Origin: Rhodospirillales bacterium | GTDB taxonomy: Bacteria; Pseudomonadota; Alphaproteobacteria; ATCC43930; CGMCC-115725 | Reading direction: 5' to 3' | Assembly: GCA_028288725.1 (NCBI GenBank) | Contig: JAQGIC010000117.1 | Coordinates: forward strand, 1-44,080 | DNA: 44,080 nucleotides | Part shown: positions 1-8,154 of the stretch, in pieces | Layout of the letters: each line of letters begins with the position of its first letter | Numbering within the stretch: the stretch's first letter is position 1 | The notes under the pieces: generated by a model | The model's database searches: none | What the model was told of the DNA's origin: nothing | Seen by the model: only the letters and a program-made list of their open reading frames with translations | Program-made: the position numbers and the translations under genes

Positions 1-2
1 CG

Positions 3-233
3 ACGGATATCGAGATCGGCGGCGGCGTGCTGGGCGCGGTCGACGGGCGCGCCGGGCTGCTCCCGGCGACCGATAGCCTGGAGCGCACCTCGCTCGACTA
101 TTACGCCGCCCTGCGCAGCCTGATGGCACAGCGCCGGGCGGCCCTGGTCGAGGAAGGCCGCAAGGGCGAGGTCGACACCCATCCGACGGCCAAGCCGGCG
201 ACCGAAACGCCGATCGGGGAACCCCAACCTTAG
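3..233 (+). CDS. MlaA/VacJ-family lipoprotein, C-terminal end (partial)
   Basis: Only the last 76 codons are in the window; the reading frame is open from the left edge to the TAG at 231-233. The visible segment has a pattern typical of the MlaA C-terminus: a stretch reading LGAVDGRAGLLPATDSLER, then SLDYYAALRSLMAQRR, then a hydrophilic low-complexity tail rich in Glu, Lys and Pro. MlaA is the outer-membrane lipoprotein that removes surface phospholipids and hands them to the periplasmic MlaC. The rest of the gene, and any mla or toluene-tolerance neighbours, lie outside the window. The assignment rests on motif memory over a short fragment. Confidence 0.6.
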   Translation, partial: TDIEIGGGVLGAVDGRAGLLPATDSLERTSLDYYAALRSLMAQRRAALVEEGRKGEVDTHPTAKPATETPIGEPQP

Positions 234-466
234 CCGGGACCGCGCGGACGCTCCGGACCGCCGCGGGCTGATTTCCGGTCGACGGCGCGTCCTGGTCGAT
301 TCCGACACCGCCCTGATGGCCCGTGCAGGATGACAAAGCAATCGGAACGCCGTCTCCGTAACCCCTTGATATAGCTCGGGTCGATTGACAAACATAGGGC
401 CGCTCTGCGACAGTTTCACAGACATAGTGGGGCCGCGAACAATGTTGATCTAGGCAGGAGACGAGC

Positions 467-1522
467 GTGAACGAAACCTCTGTGACGAACCGTATCGACC
501 TCCGTTCCGATACCGTAACCCTGCCTTCACCCGGCATGAGGCTGGCGATGGCGGAGGCGCCTGTCGGCGACGATCAGTATGGTGAGGATCCCTCGATCAA
601 CCGCCTTCAGGAGCGGATCGCCGAGATGCTCGGGAAGGAATCCGCCCTCTTCATGCCGAGCGGCACCATGGCCAACCAAACCGGCCTCAAGCTGCTGACA
701 CGGCCCGGCGACGATGTGATCGTCGGTGACGAAGCCCATGTCGTTTGGCATGAATCCGGAGCAGCAGCCGCGAATTCCGGCGTGCAGTTCACCGTTGTCG
801 GCCGCGGCGGCCTCTTCACCGCCGACCAATTCCGAGCGGCCTACAAGGCACCGGGCCACAACGTCTTTCCGCCGACGACATTGGTGACCGTCGAGAACAC
901 GCACAATCGCGGCGGCGGCGTGGTTTTCCCGCAGGCCGACGCGATCGCGATCTGTGCCGCCGCCCGGCAACTCGGCGTCAGCAGCTACCTCGACGGCGCC
1001 CGGCTGTTCAACGCCGCTGCGGCGACCGGCCGCTCCCTTGCAGAACTCGCGGCCCCCTTCGATCTCGTGTCCGTCGCGCTCTCCAAGGGCCTCGGCTGTC
1101 CCGCGGGTAGCCTGATTGCGGGTGGAAGCGCGGACATCACGCGAGCGGTGCGCGTGAGGCGCATGTTCGGAGGCGCCATGCGCCAAGCCGGTATCCTCGC
1201 CGCGGCCGGTCTCCACGCCCTCGACCATAATCTCAGTCGGCTGCCGGAGGACCACGCCAACGCGCGGGTCCTAGCGGAACGGCTGGTTGGCGTCGGTGGC
1301 GTACGGCTCGATTTACCGACCGTGCAGACCAACATCGCGGTGTTCCGCCTGGAAGACGGCGCCCCCGACGCATCGACGGTGGTGGAGCGCGCCAAGGAGC
1401 GCGGCGTCCTGGTTGCCGCATTCGGCGCGCGCACCGTGCGTGTCGCGACCCATCTGAACGTGGACAGGGAGCAATGCGAACGCGCCGCGGAGATCCTGGC
1501 GGCGGCCATCGAACGAGGCTGA
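467..1522 (+). CDS. ltaE: Low-specificity L-threonine aldolase
   Basis: A 351-residue fold-type I PLP enzyme that cleaves L-threonine or L-allo-threonine to glycine and acetaldehyde. The N-terminus (IDLRSDTVTLP, then GDDQYGEDPSINRLQ) is the usual threonine-aldolase start. SGTMANQ near residue 65 forms the phosphate loop, LDGAR (Asp176) contacts the pyridine nitrogen, and Lys207 in SVALSKGLG should form the Schiff base. The GTG start at 467 is chosen because a purine-rich ribosome site (AGGCAGGAG, 452-460) sits six bases upstream. The gene stands alone, convergent with the thiolase gene at 1686-2882. Length is normal for the family. The first neighbour upstream is 233 bp away, and a TTGACA at 385-390 might be part of its promoter. 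Confidence 0.88.
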   Translation: MNETSVTNRIDLRSDTVTLPSPGMRLAMAEAPVGDDQYGEDPSINRLQERIAEMLGKESALFMPSGTMANQTGLKLLTRPGDDVIVGDEAHVVWHESGAAAANSGVQFTVVGRGGLFTADQFRAAYKAPGHNVFPPTTLVTVENTHNRGGGVVFPQADAIAICAAARQLGVSSYLDGARLFNAAAATGRSLAELAAPFDLVSVALSKGLGCPAGSLIAGGSADITRAVRVRRMFGGAMRQAGILAAAGLHALDHNLSRLPEDHANARVLAERLVGVGGVRLDLPTVQTNIAVFRLEDGAPDASTVVERAKERGVLVAAFGARTVRVATHLNVDREQCERAAEILAAAIERG

Positions 1523-1685
1523 GACAAGGTTCACGGCAGAGCGGAACGCAAATTGGCGGTCAATTTGTAGGCCCCCTATCCAGTCGAGGCGCTTCAACGG
1601 CGGCGCCGGAAATTTCCGCTGTCACGTGTCGATGACGAACAGCGCCGCCGTGCTGGCCGAATGGATCGCGAGCCAAGCCGCTGGA

Positions 1686-2882
1686 CTAACTCACTCTTTC
1701 AATGATCGCGGCAATGCCGTTGCCGATACCGATGCAGAGCGAGACCAGCGCATAACGACCGCCCGTCCATTCCAGCTGACGCAGCGCCGTCAGCGCCAGG
1801 CGAGCCCCCGTGCAGCCGAGCGGATGCCCGATGGCGATGGCGCCGCCGTTGGGATTCAGGCGCGCATCCGTCGGCGACAGTCCGAGCTGTTGCAGGCACC
1901 CCAGGACCTGCACGGCGAAAGCCTCGTTGATCTCGATGACGTCCATCTGGGCAAGATCGAGCCCTGTCCGTTCCAGGACCTTGCGGATCGCCGGAACGGG
2001 TCCCAGCCCCATGACACGGGGCGGCACACCCGCCGTGGCGGCCGCCACGATCCGCCCAAGCGGCTTGACCCCATGCCGGGCGCCGATCCCGCGCGAGCCC
2101 AGGATAAGCGCCGCGGCGCCGTCGTTGATGCCGGCGGCGTTGCCGGCCGTTACCACGCTGGTGGCCGACATGGCGCGGAGCTTGGCGAGCGAAGCGGCAT
2201 CAGTCTGGGGGCGAGGGTGTTCATCCTCGATGGCATCCACCGCACCGCGGGTCGCCAGGGCGGTCGGCGTGATTTCCTCGGCAAAGAAGCCGGCCTGTTT
2301 GGCGCTGGCGTAGCGCGCCTGAGATTGCAGGGCGAAGGCATCGCCTTGTTCGCGGGAAATACCGAGCTCGCGCGCCACATTGTCGGCGGTTTCCGCCATG
2401 GACTCGTTGCCGAAGGATGCCACGATGCGCGGGTGCGGGAACGTGACGCCCAGCGTCGTGTCGGCGATGATTGCCGCCCGGCTGAAGGCGCTTTCGGCCT
2501 TGGGGATGACGAAAGGCGCACGCGTCATGCTCTCGACGCCCCCCGCGATGAAGAGGTCGCCTTCGCCGCAGGTGATGGCCCGGGCGGCAGAGACGAGCGC
2601 GGCGAGGCCGGAGCCGCATAACCGATTGACCGTTTCGCCCGCGGTATCGGTCGGCAGATCGGACAGCAGAGCAACGAAGCGTGCCAGATTTCGGCTGGCT
2701 TCCGACGCCTGGATCGTATTGCCCAGCACGACATCCTCGATCGACGCGACGGGAAACGGACTGCGCGCTACGAGCGCACGCACGACCTGGGCGGCCAGAT
2801 CGTCGGGTCGCACCCCCGCCAGGATGCCGCCATAGCGACCGACCGGAGAGCGCAGGCCGTCGTAGATGTACGCGTCGAGCAT
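1686..2882 (-). CDS. Acetyl-CoA acyltransferase (thiolase), FadA/PcaF type
   Basis: A 398-residue degradative-type thiolase, cleaving a 3-ketoacyl-CoA with CoA to acetyl-CoA plus a shortened acyl-CoA. The nucleophilic cysteine is Cys89 in NRLCGSGL. The second motif NPNGGAIAIGHPLGCTGAR carries His353, and Cys383 lies in SLCIGIGNG. The last motif normally reads CIGGGQG, so this copy has two substitutions around the catalytic Cys while keeping the Cys itself. Overall length and the start (AYIYDGLRSPVGRYGG) resemble 3-oxoadipyl-CoA thiolases, but nothing else of the beta-ketoadipate pathway is present. It is the last gene of a four-gene minus-strand operon, 32 bp after the IclR gene. It probably supplies the final thiolytic step of cluster 1. 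Confidence 0.88.
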   Translation of the reverse strand: MLDAYIYDGLRSPVGRYGGILAGVRPDDLAAQVVRALVARSPFPVASIEDVVLGNTIQASEASRNLARFVALLSDLPTDTAGETVNRLCGSGLAALVSAARAITCGEGDLFIAGGVESMTRAPFVIPKAESAFSRAAIIADTTLGVTFPHPRIVASFGNESMAETADNVARELGISREQGDAFALQSQARYASAKQAGFFAEEITPTALATRGAVDAIEDEHPRPQTDAASLAKLRAMSATSVVTAGNAAGINDGAAALILGSRGIGARHGVKPLGRIVAAATAGVPPRVMGLGPVPAIRKVLERTGLDLAQMDVIEINEAFAVQVLGCLQQLGLSPTDARLNPNGGAIAIGHPLGCTGARLALTALRQLEWTGGRYALVSLCIGIGNGIAAIIERVS

Positions 2883-2914
2883 GAACCGAACTCCAAAGAG
2901 GATTCGCGCTTGTT

Positions 2915-3697
2915 TCAGGGGGCCCGCGGGATGGACGCCAAATGGATGTTGATGGCGATACGGAGCAATTCGGCGAAATCCACTTGGCGCGTGCGGATGA
3001 TCTCGCTGAGGCCACCGATCCCGATGGCCATCGGTTGCTCGTTGTCGCCGCTCGGCAGGAAGCGGGCGACGACGCCGGCGCCCGGCGTCACGCGGTCGGC
3101 CGACACGGCATAGCCGAGTTTTTTGATCCGCTTCATATCTTCGGAGATTTCGGCGAAGTCGATATACCGCTCATCCGGATGGCGGTTGGCATTGAGACGC
3201 GTGACGATCTTGCGCTGTTCCTCGAGGTGATACCGGGACAGGAACAGTCTGCCGACGCCGGAATGAGCCAGCGGCCGGATGGCGCCCTGCTGTACGAACA
3301 GGCGCATCGGGTTGCTGCCTTGGACCACGTGGATGTAGCGGGCGATGAGATCGGTCTGGACCGCCAGAATGATGGTTTCGCCGGTACGATCGTTCAGATC
3401 CTTCATCATGCGGTGCAGCGCACCGTCTCGGAAATAGGCCGAATTGAACCAGGAGCCCAGCAGCGTCACCCGCGCCGTCGGGCGGAAGGTGCGATTTTGG
3501 GTGTCCGCCGAGAGATAGCCGAGTTCGGCGAGACTATGCAGCAGCGCAGAGGCGCTGGACGGCGGGTAGCCAAGCTCTCGCACGATATCCGCCAGGCTGA
3601 GATCGCACTGCAGTCTGTCGAACAGCTCGAAGATCTCCATGACGCGCCGGGCGGACTTCACCGTGGCCGACGGCGCGCTGGCCGACGCCCTGCTCAC
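2915..3697 (-). CDS. IclR-family transcriptional regulator
   Basis: A 260-residue regulator. Residues about 12-75 form the winged helix-turn-helix (KSARRVMEIFELF, then LSLADIVRELGYPPSSASAL as the HTH). Residues about 90-250 form the GAF-like effector domain, with RYIHVVQGSNPMRLF and the late GVVARFLPSGD segment. It starts with GTG at 3697, overlapping the stop of the upstream acyl-CoA dehydrogenase (GTGA), so it is translationally coupled to it. IclR proteins in catabolic clusters usually sense a pathway intermediate, and this one probably controls its own operon and the divergent plus-strand operon. The 14-bp palindrome at 5994-6007 is a candidate site. Effector unknown. Confidence 0.87.
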   Translation of the reverse strand: MSRASASAPSATVKSARRVMEIFELFDRLQCDLSLADIVRELGYPPSSASALLHSLAELGYLSADTQNRTFRPTARVTLLGSWFNSAYFRDGALHRMMKDLNDRTGETIILAVQTDLIARYIHVVQGSNPMRLFVQQGAIRPLAHSGVGRLFLSRYHLEEQRKIVTRLNANRHPDERYIDFAEISEDMKRIKKLGYAVSADRVTPGAGVVARFLPSGDNEQPMAIGIGGLSEIIRTRQVDFAELLRIAINIHLASIPRAP

Positions 3698-4746
3698 GGG
3701 ACCAGATCGGCGTTGTCGAGAACAGCCCGCAGGTCATCGTCCGTCCCAGGGCCGGCATCCACGAGATGCGACCAGGTCTGCGTCGACCATCGGATGGCGG
3801 CGGTCCCGACAATGCCATTCCAGAAGGTCTCGTCGCCGTATTCGTCCCGCCAGGACAAGAGCCGGCGCGTGAAGACGCCGAGCGGATACTCGTTCGTGAA
3901 GCCGATCGCCCCGTGGATCTGATGGGCGACCGCCGCGATTTCCTCGGCGATCTCACTCGCCTTCGACTTGGCGATCGCCACTTCCAGAACGCCGCCGCCC
4001 CGGTCGAGAGCGCGGGCCGCGTGGGTTACCGCCACACGCACGGTGGCGACACCGACGGCAATACGCGCACAAAGATGCTGCACGGCCTGAAACTGCGCGA
4101 TCGGCCGACCGAACTGCCGGCGCTCGCCGGCATACCGGGTCGAGAGCGTGAGACACGTCTCCATGGCGCCGAGCAATTGTGCGGCCGTCAGGAAAGCCGC
4201 GACCACAAGCGGCGTCGATGCGGTGATGGGCAGGGGCGCCGCACCGCCGTCCGCGATGGTCAGGCCGTCCAGCACGATCGATCGATGCCGTTGGCCGGCA
4301 AGGTCGTGGGCCTCGCCCAAACCGGACGCTTTTGCGATGAACACTACCCACGGCGCGCCGTCGAGCGGCAAGACCGCCACCAGCCCGTTTGGCCCATCCG
4401 GCACCCCTTGCAGGTATCCGGCGGTGACCAGGCGTCCATCGCTCCTTTCGAGCCAGCCGGTCGGCGGGTTTCCGGGCAGCGCGAAGCCAGCGACCTCGGG
4501 AACGCCGGTCAAGCCGGCGCGATCGGCAAGCCACCTCGCCATCATCGGCCCGGACAAGGGCAGATCGGTCGCGTGCCGTGCCGCCACCTTCACAAGTGCC
4601 GCCGCCGTCTCGAAGGCCTGCTCCTCTGCCAGCAGCACATCGAACATGCCGGCCGACAGCAGATCCGCCCCTGTCTGATCGCGATCGGTGCCCCGCTGCA
4701 GCAATCGATCGATGCTCGCTTCTGCGAGCGCGATGCTGTCGGTCAT
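3694..4746 (-). CDS. Acyl-CoA dehydrogenase, short subunit of a probable heteromeric pair
   Basis: A 350-residue acyl-CoA dehydrogenase-fold protein, shorter than the usual 380. The C-terminal domain is recognisable (TRYAGERRQFGRPIAQFQAVQHLCARIA, in part, then AIAKSKASEIAEEIAAVAHQIHGAIG and FTNEYPLGVFTRRLLSWRDEYGD). The N-terminal and middle domains are weakly conserved, and the usual C-terminal GTSEI-type motif is missing. This is the pattern of the partner subunit in alpha2beta2 dehydrogenases of steroid and alicyclic-acid catabolism. It overlaps the upstream dehydrogenase by four bases (ATGA) and the IclR gene by GTGA, which favours a stoichiometric complex. The reaction would be alpha,beta-desaturation of an acyl-CoA with electrons passed to ETF. 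The partner role is inferred. Confidence 0.8.
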   Translation of the reverse strand: MTDSIALAEASIDRLLQRGTDRDQTGADLLSAGMFDVLLAEEQAFETAAALVKVAARHATDLPLSGPMMARWLADRAGLTGVPEVAGFALPGNPPTGWLERSDGRLVTAGYLQGVPDGPNGLVAVLPLDGAPWVVFIAKASGLGEAHDLAGQRHRSIVLDGLTIADGGAAPLPITASTPLVVAAFLTAAQLLGAMETCLTLSTRYAGERRQFGRPIAQFQAVQHLCARIAVGVATVRVAVTHAARALDRGGGVLEVAIAKSKASEIAEEIAAVAHQIHGAIGFTNEYPLGVFTRRLLSWRDEYGDETFWNGIVGTAAIRWSTQTWSHLVDAGPGTDDDLRAVLDNADLVP

Positions 4747-5882
4747 TGGGAGATCACGGCGCGGGCGATGATACCGCGGATGATTTCCCGGGTTCCGCCG
4801 CGTAGCGAGAAGGACGGGGCATAGAGCAGCGCGGTGCCGAGCAGGTCCCGTAGATCGTCGCCCGTCGAGCGACCTGGCCGGATGCCCAACGCCTTGCGCA
4901 CGACCGCCGGCAATTCCTGTTCGAAGGTGGTGCCGGCGTCCTTCACGATGATCGCCTCGATTTCCGGGGAATGACCGCTTTGGGCGGCTGTGGCGACCGA
5001 TAGAGACATCGCCTGCAGCGCGCCGAGATTGACCACGAGCCGGCCGATTTCGGCTGCCGCCCGTAGAGGCACCGGATGGCTGCCGGCGAGAGCCCGGGCC
5101 AGAACGGGATAGGTGCTGAGAAAGCGGTCTGGTCCGCTGCGTTCAGCCACCAATTCTCGCATCACCAATGCCCAGCCGTCTCCCGGCTTGCCGAGGACCT
5201 CGCTGTCGGGCACGTGGTAACCGTCGAAATGCACCTCGCAGAAATCCTCGTCGCCGTTGATGTTCTGGATCGGACGCACGCTGACCCCGGGCCGGCGCAG
5301 GTCGACCAAGAATTGCGTGAGGTTGGAATGCCGGTTCGGTTCGGGCGCGCCGGTGCGGCAGAGCGCAACCATGTAGTCGGCGCGCTGCGCGTTGCTGGTC
5401 CATAGCTTGGTGCCGTAAAGCCGCCAGCCACCATCCGACGCCTCGGCCCGGGTCTTGACCGAGGCGAGGTCGGAACCGACGTCCGGTTCGCTCATGCCGA
5501 TGGCGAACGTGCAGTCGCCGGCGGCGATACGGGGCAGGACGCGCTGTTTCAGTTCCTCGCTGCCGTGGCGCAAGATCTGCGGGGCGCTCTGCCGATCGGC
5601 GATCCAATGGGCCGCGACCGGCGCGCCTGCCGCGAGAAGCTCTTCGAACACGACATGGCGCTCGACGATAGTGCGCCCGCGACCGCCGAAAGCCGTCGGC
5701 AGGATCATGCCGACGAACCCTGCGGCCGCACAGCGCTTGCTGAATTCGCGGTCGTGGATCATCCACGAGTTCGGCGCCGGCTTGAATGCCCCGCGAGCCA
5801 GCTCTTCCGCGAGGAAGGCGCGAATCTCCCCCCGCAGCGAGCGAAGCTCGCGGGGATCGCTGGTGTGAACATGTTCGAACAT
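4743..5882 (-). CDS. Acyl-CoA dehydrogenase, long subunit
   Basis: A 379-residue FAD-dependent acyl-CoA dehydrogenase. Seen: N-terminal helical domain, FVGMILPTAFGGRG, the flavin-binding motif FAIGMSEPDVGSDLASVKTRA, then GTKLWTSNAQRADYMVALCRT, and the C-terminal SLRGGTREIIRGIIAR. In simple dehydrogenases the catalytic Glu precedes the GT in this last motif; here the position is Gly/Arg, as in many dehydrogenases of CaiA or steroid side-chain type. It is the first gene of the minus operon and is followed by the short dehydrogenase with an ATGA overlap. It probably forms a heteromer with that partner and oxidises the CoA thioester produced by the divergent ligase or CoA-transferase. Confidence 0.87.
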   Translation of the reverse strand: MFEHVHTSDPRELRSLRGEIRAFLAEELARGAFKPAPNSWMIHDREFSKRCAAAGFVGMILPTAFGGRGRTIVERHVVFEELLAAGAPVAAHWIADRQSAPQILRHGSEELKQRVLPRIAAGDCTFAIGMSEPDVGSDLASVKTRAEASDGGWRLYGTKLWTSNAQRADYMVALCRTGAPEPNRHSNLTQFLVDLRRPGVSVRPIQNINGDEDFCEVHFDGYHVPDSEVLGKPGDGWALVMRELVAERSGPDRFLSTYPVLARALAGSHPVPLRAAAEIGRLVVNLGALQAMSLSVATAAQSGHSPEIEAIIVKDAGTTFEQELPAVVRKALGIRPGRSTGDDLRDLLGTALLYAPSFSLRGGTREIIRGIIARAVISQ

Positions 5883-6345
5883 CGAGCCCCGCCGCTCCAG
5901 TGATGCCGGCCGATCGGGCGAGCCGTGCGTGATGGAAGTCGCTTTGTGATGATGCGACCGCGGTGCCGTCCTTTCCAGAGTGTAAAATAAACTTTCACGT
6001 ATGTGAATTTATCCGCCAGATCGTTACAAACGATGCTGTCCTGTCTAGTATTCCCTAAACGGCTTCATCCAAGACCGCCCAGGGAGGGTCCACAATCTTG
6101 TGTCTTCGCTCTCCGAGCGCCCAGTCGGAAACGGGGTGGGCGCAACGCCCGAAAGAATCCGGACCACAATCTGAATCTAATATTCATTTGATTGATAAAT
6201 TCAGATCCAGTCGTCTCTATTTTTATTTCCGCGATACGGGAAAATCGGTCCGGGCTTGCCGTGTTGACGAGAAGCGTCGTGCTCGATGCAACCATTACTT
6301 CCCGATGCGGGCGCCCGCCCTGGCGCTTGCGGGAGGACGGCGATC
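5883..6345. other. Divergent regulatory region of cluster 1 (463 bp, no gene)
   Basis: No credible protein gene is seen. The stretch is much richer in A and T than its surroundings, especially 5980-6010 and 6165-6235. It holds a 14-bp palindrome (5994-6007), a smaller inverted repeat ATCGTT-ACA-AACGAT (6020-6034), and 8-bp arms ATCTGAAT (6170-6177) and ATTCAGAT (6199-6206) separated by 21 bases. Because it separates the IclR-containing operon from the divergent CoA-transferase operon, it should contain both promoters and the regulator's sites. No clear sigma-70 pair could be picked for either direction. Confidence 0.6.
5994..6007. promoter_or_regulatory. Candidate IclR operator (14-bp palindrome)
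   Basis: TTCAC-GTAT-GTGAA is a perfect inverted repeat with a palindromic-looking centre, inside an A/T-rich part of the divergent intergenic region. IclR proteins commonly bind palindromes of about this length close to the promoter. The link to the regulator at 2915-3697 is inference from position. Confidence 0.35.
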
Positions 6346-8154
6346 GTGACAGCACCGATGCATGATGCGGCGCTAGCGGCTTGCTTCGAGCTAGCGTCGG
6401 ACCACGGACGATCGAAGGTCATGGCGCTCGCCGACGCGGTCAAGGCCTTCGTCCGCCCCCAGACGACCCTGCATCTATGCTGGTCGAACGCCCGGCCCAA
6501 CGCCGCGGTTCTCGAGCTGGTTCGCCAGTTCGCCGGGCGCAAGCCGGATTTCACGGTATCGTCGGTGGGTTTCGCCAACATGCAGGCGACGCTTGTCGCC
6601 GCGGGCATCGTCCGCCGCCTGATCACCGCCTATGCCGGGGAAAGCTACCCTGCGGGCGGGGTCAATCCCGTCTTTCAGCACGCCATCGATGCCGGCGAAG
6701 TCGAAATTGAAAACTGGTCGCAGTGGACCTTCGTCCAGCGCCTGATGGCCGGCGCCCTCGGGCTGCCGTTCCTGCCGACGCGATCCCTGGCCGGCAGCGG
6801 ACTTGCCGAGCAGAACCGGGGAGTGGGGTATGCCGAGGTGACGGATCCCTTCGGCGGCGAGAGCGTCGGTGCCGTGGCGCCGCTGGTGCCCGACATTGCC
6901 TTCCTCCAGGGCCTCGCGGCCGATGCCTTTGGCAATGTGGTAATGTCGCCGCCCTATGGCGAAAGCCACTGGGGTGCGCTGGCCGCGCGCGACGGCGTGA
7001 TCGCCTGCGTCGAGCGGATCGTATCGACCGACGCCATTCGTTCCCTGGGCACGCTCGTGCGCATACCGGGCCACGTCGTCAAGGCGGTCTGCCTGGCGCC
7101 GTTCGGGTCCCATCCCTATGGTGCGTTCTCGCCCCCGCAGGTGGCGGTGCCGTCTTACGTCGAGGACGACGCGTTCATCGCGGAGGCGGCCCTCGCCTGC
7201 AAGACGCCCGAGGCGATCCGGGCCTGGATGGATGAATGGGTCTTCGGGCTTGCCGATCACGACGCCTATCTCGCAAAGCTTGGCCCATGCCGTCTCGCTG
7301 CCCTGACCGAACGGGCCGCCCCCCTGCGCTGGCGCGCCGATCTCGCGGCCCAGGCGCCGGCTGATCCGGCAGGCTATACCGATGCCGAGGCGATGATCGT
7401 CATATCCGCCCGCCGCATTGCCGGACGGGTTCGGAAAGAAGGCTTCCAGACCGTCCTGGCCGGGATCGGCGCCTCGAACATCGCGTCCTGGCTTGCCGAG
7501 CACCTGCTGACCGCGGAAGGCACCGACGTCGCCCTCATCTCGGAAATCGGCATCTACGGCTATGCGCCGCGCCCCGGCGAGCCGTTCGTGTTCTCCAACC
7601 GCAACATCGCGACCGCCCGTCAGCTCACCGACGTGTCGGTTACGCTCGGGACCCTGGTTTCGGGCGCCCATAATCGCTGCCTGGGGGCGATGGGCGCCGC
7701 GATCATCGACCGGTTCGGTCATGTCGGCAGCACCTATGATCAGAACGGCCGCTTCATTGTCGGGTCGGGCGGCGCCAACGATATCGCGTCGGCGGCGAGC
7801 GAATTGCTGATCACGGTCAATCACGGCCGCCGCCGGCTGGTCGAGCACGTAAACCATGTCACCAGTCCGGGAACGCGGGTCAAAACCGTGGTGACGTCGC
7901 GCGCCGTGCTGGCCCGCGACGCGGCGGAGGCGCCTTTGCGGCTCGTTTCCGTCGTTGCGCCGGACACCGTCACGACGGAGGCCGCCATCGCTGCGGCGCG
8001 TGCCGATTGTGGTTGGGACCTCGACGTGGCGGTAGATGTCGACAGAGAGCCGCCGCCGACCGCGCGCGAACTGGCCTTGATTCGCGCCTTCGATCCCGAG
8101 CGGGTTTTCCTCGGGGCATTGCCCAAACGCCCCGAGGCTGGTGCTACCCCATGA
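6346..8154 (+). CDS. Fused two-domain CoA-transferase (GctA-GctB / IpdA-IpdB type)
   Basis: A 602-residue protein joining the alpha and beta halves of a family I CoA-transferase. The first half (to about residue 320) has GLPFLPTRSLAGSG, VTDPFGGE, FLQGLAADAFGNV and CVERIVSTDAI, typical of glutaconate CoA-transferase A or IpdA. The second half has LISEIGIYGYAP (Glu400), GAMGAAIIDRFGHVGST, GSGGANDIASAA and a final PTARELALIRAFDPERVFLG, typical of the beta half or IpdB. Glu400 sits where classical transferases carry the glutamate that forms the CoA thioester, which argues for transferase rather than ring-hydrolase chemistry. GTG at 6346 is chosen over an ATG at 6286 because GGGAGG (6331-6336) lies nine bases upstream. 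Its stop overlaps the next start (ATGA). First gene of the plus operon. Confidence 0.82.
   Translation: MTAPMHDAALAACFELASDHGRSKVMALADAVKAFVRPQTTLHLCWSNARPNAAVLELVRQFAGRKPDFTVSSVGFANMQATLVAAGIVRRLITAYAGESYPAGGVNPVFQHAIDAGEVEIENWSQWTFVQRLMAGALGLPFLPTRSLAGSGLAEQNRGVGYAEVTDPFGGESVGAVAPLVPDIAFLQGLAADAFGNVVMSPPYGESHWGALAARDGVIACVERIVSTDAIRSLGTLVRIPGHVVKAVCLAPFGSHPYGAFSPPQVAVPSYVEDDAFIAEAALACKTPEAIRAWMDEWVFGLADHDAYLAKLGPCRLAALTERAAPLRWRADLAAQAPADPAGYTDAEAMIVISARRIAGRVRKEGFQTVLAGIGASNIASWLAEHLLTAEGTDVALISEIGIYGYAPRPGEPFVFSNRNIATARQLTDVSVTLGTLVSGAHNRCLGAMGAAIIDRFGHVGSTYDQNGRFIVGSGGANDIASAASELLITVNHGRRRLVEHVNHVTSPGTRVKTVVTSRAVLARDAAEAPLRLVSVVAPDTVTTEAAIAAARADCGWDLDVAVDVDREPPPTARELALIRAFDPERVFLGALPKRPEAGATP

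Noticed and set aside
385-390. TTGACA upstream of the threonine aldolase
   Set aside because: No acceptable -10 element at 16-19 bases; not listed as a promoter.
1626-2621. 331-codon plus-strand frame opposite the thiolase gene
   Set aside because: It is antisense to a clear thiolase with all catalytic motifs; composition is Arg/Gly/Asp-rich, as expected for a GC-rich shadow frame.
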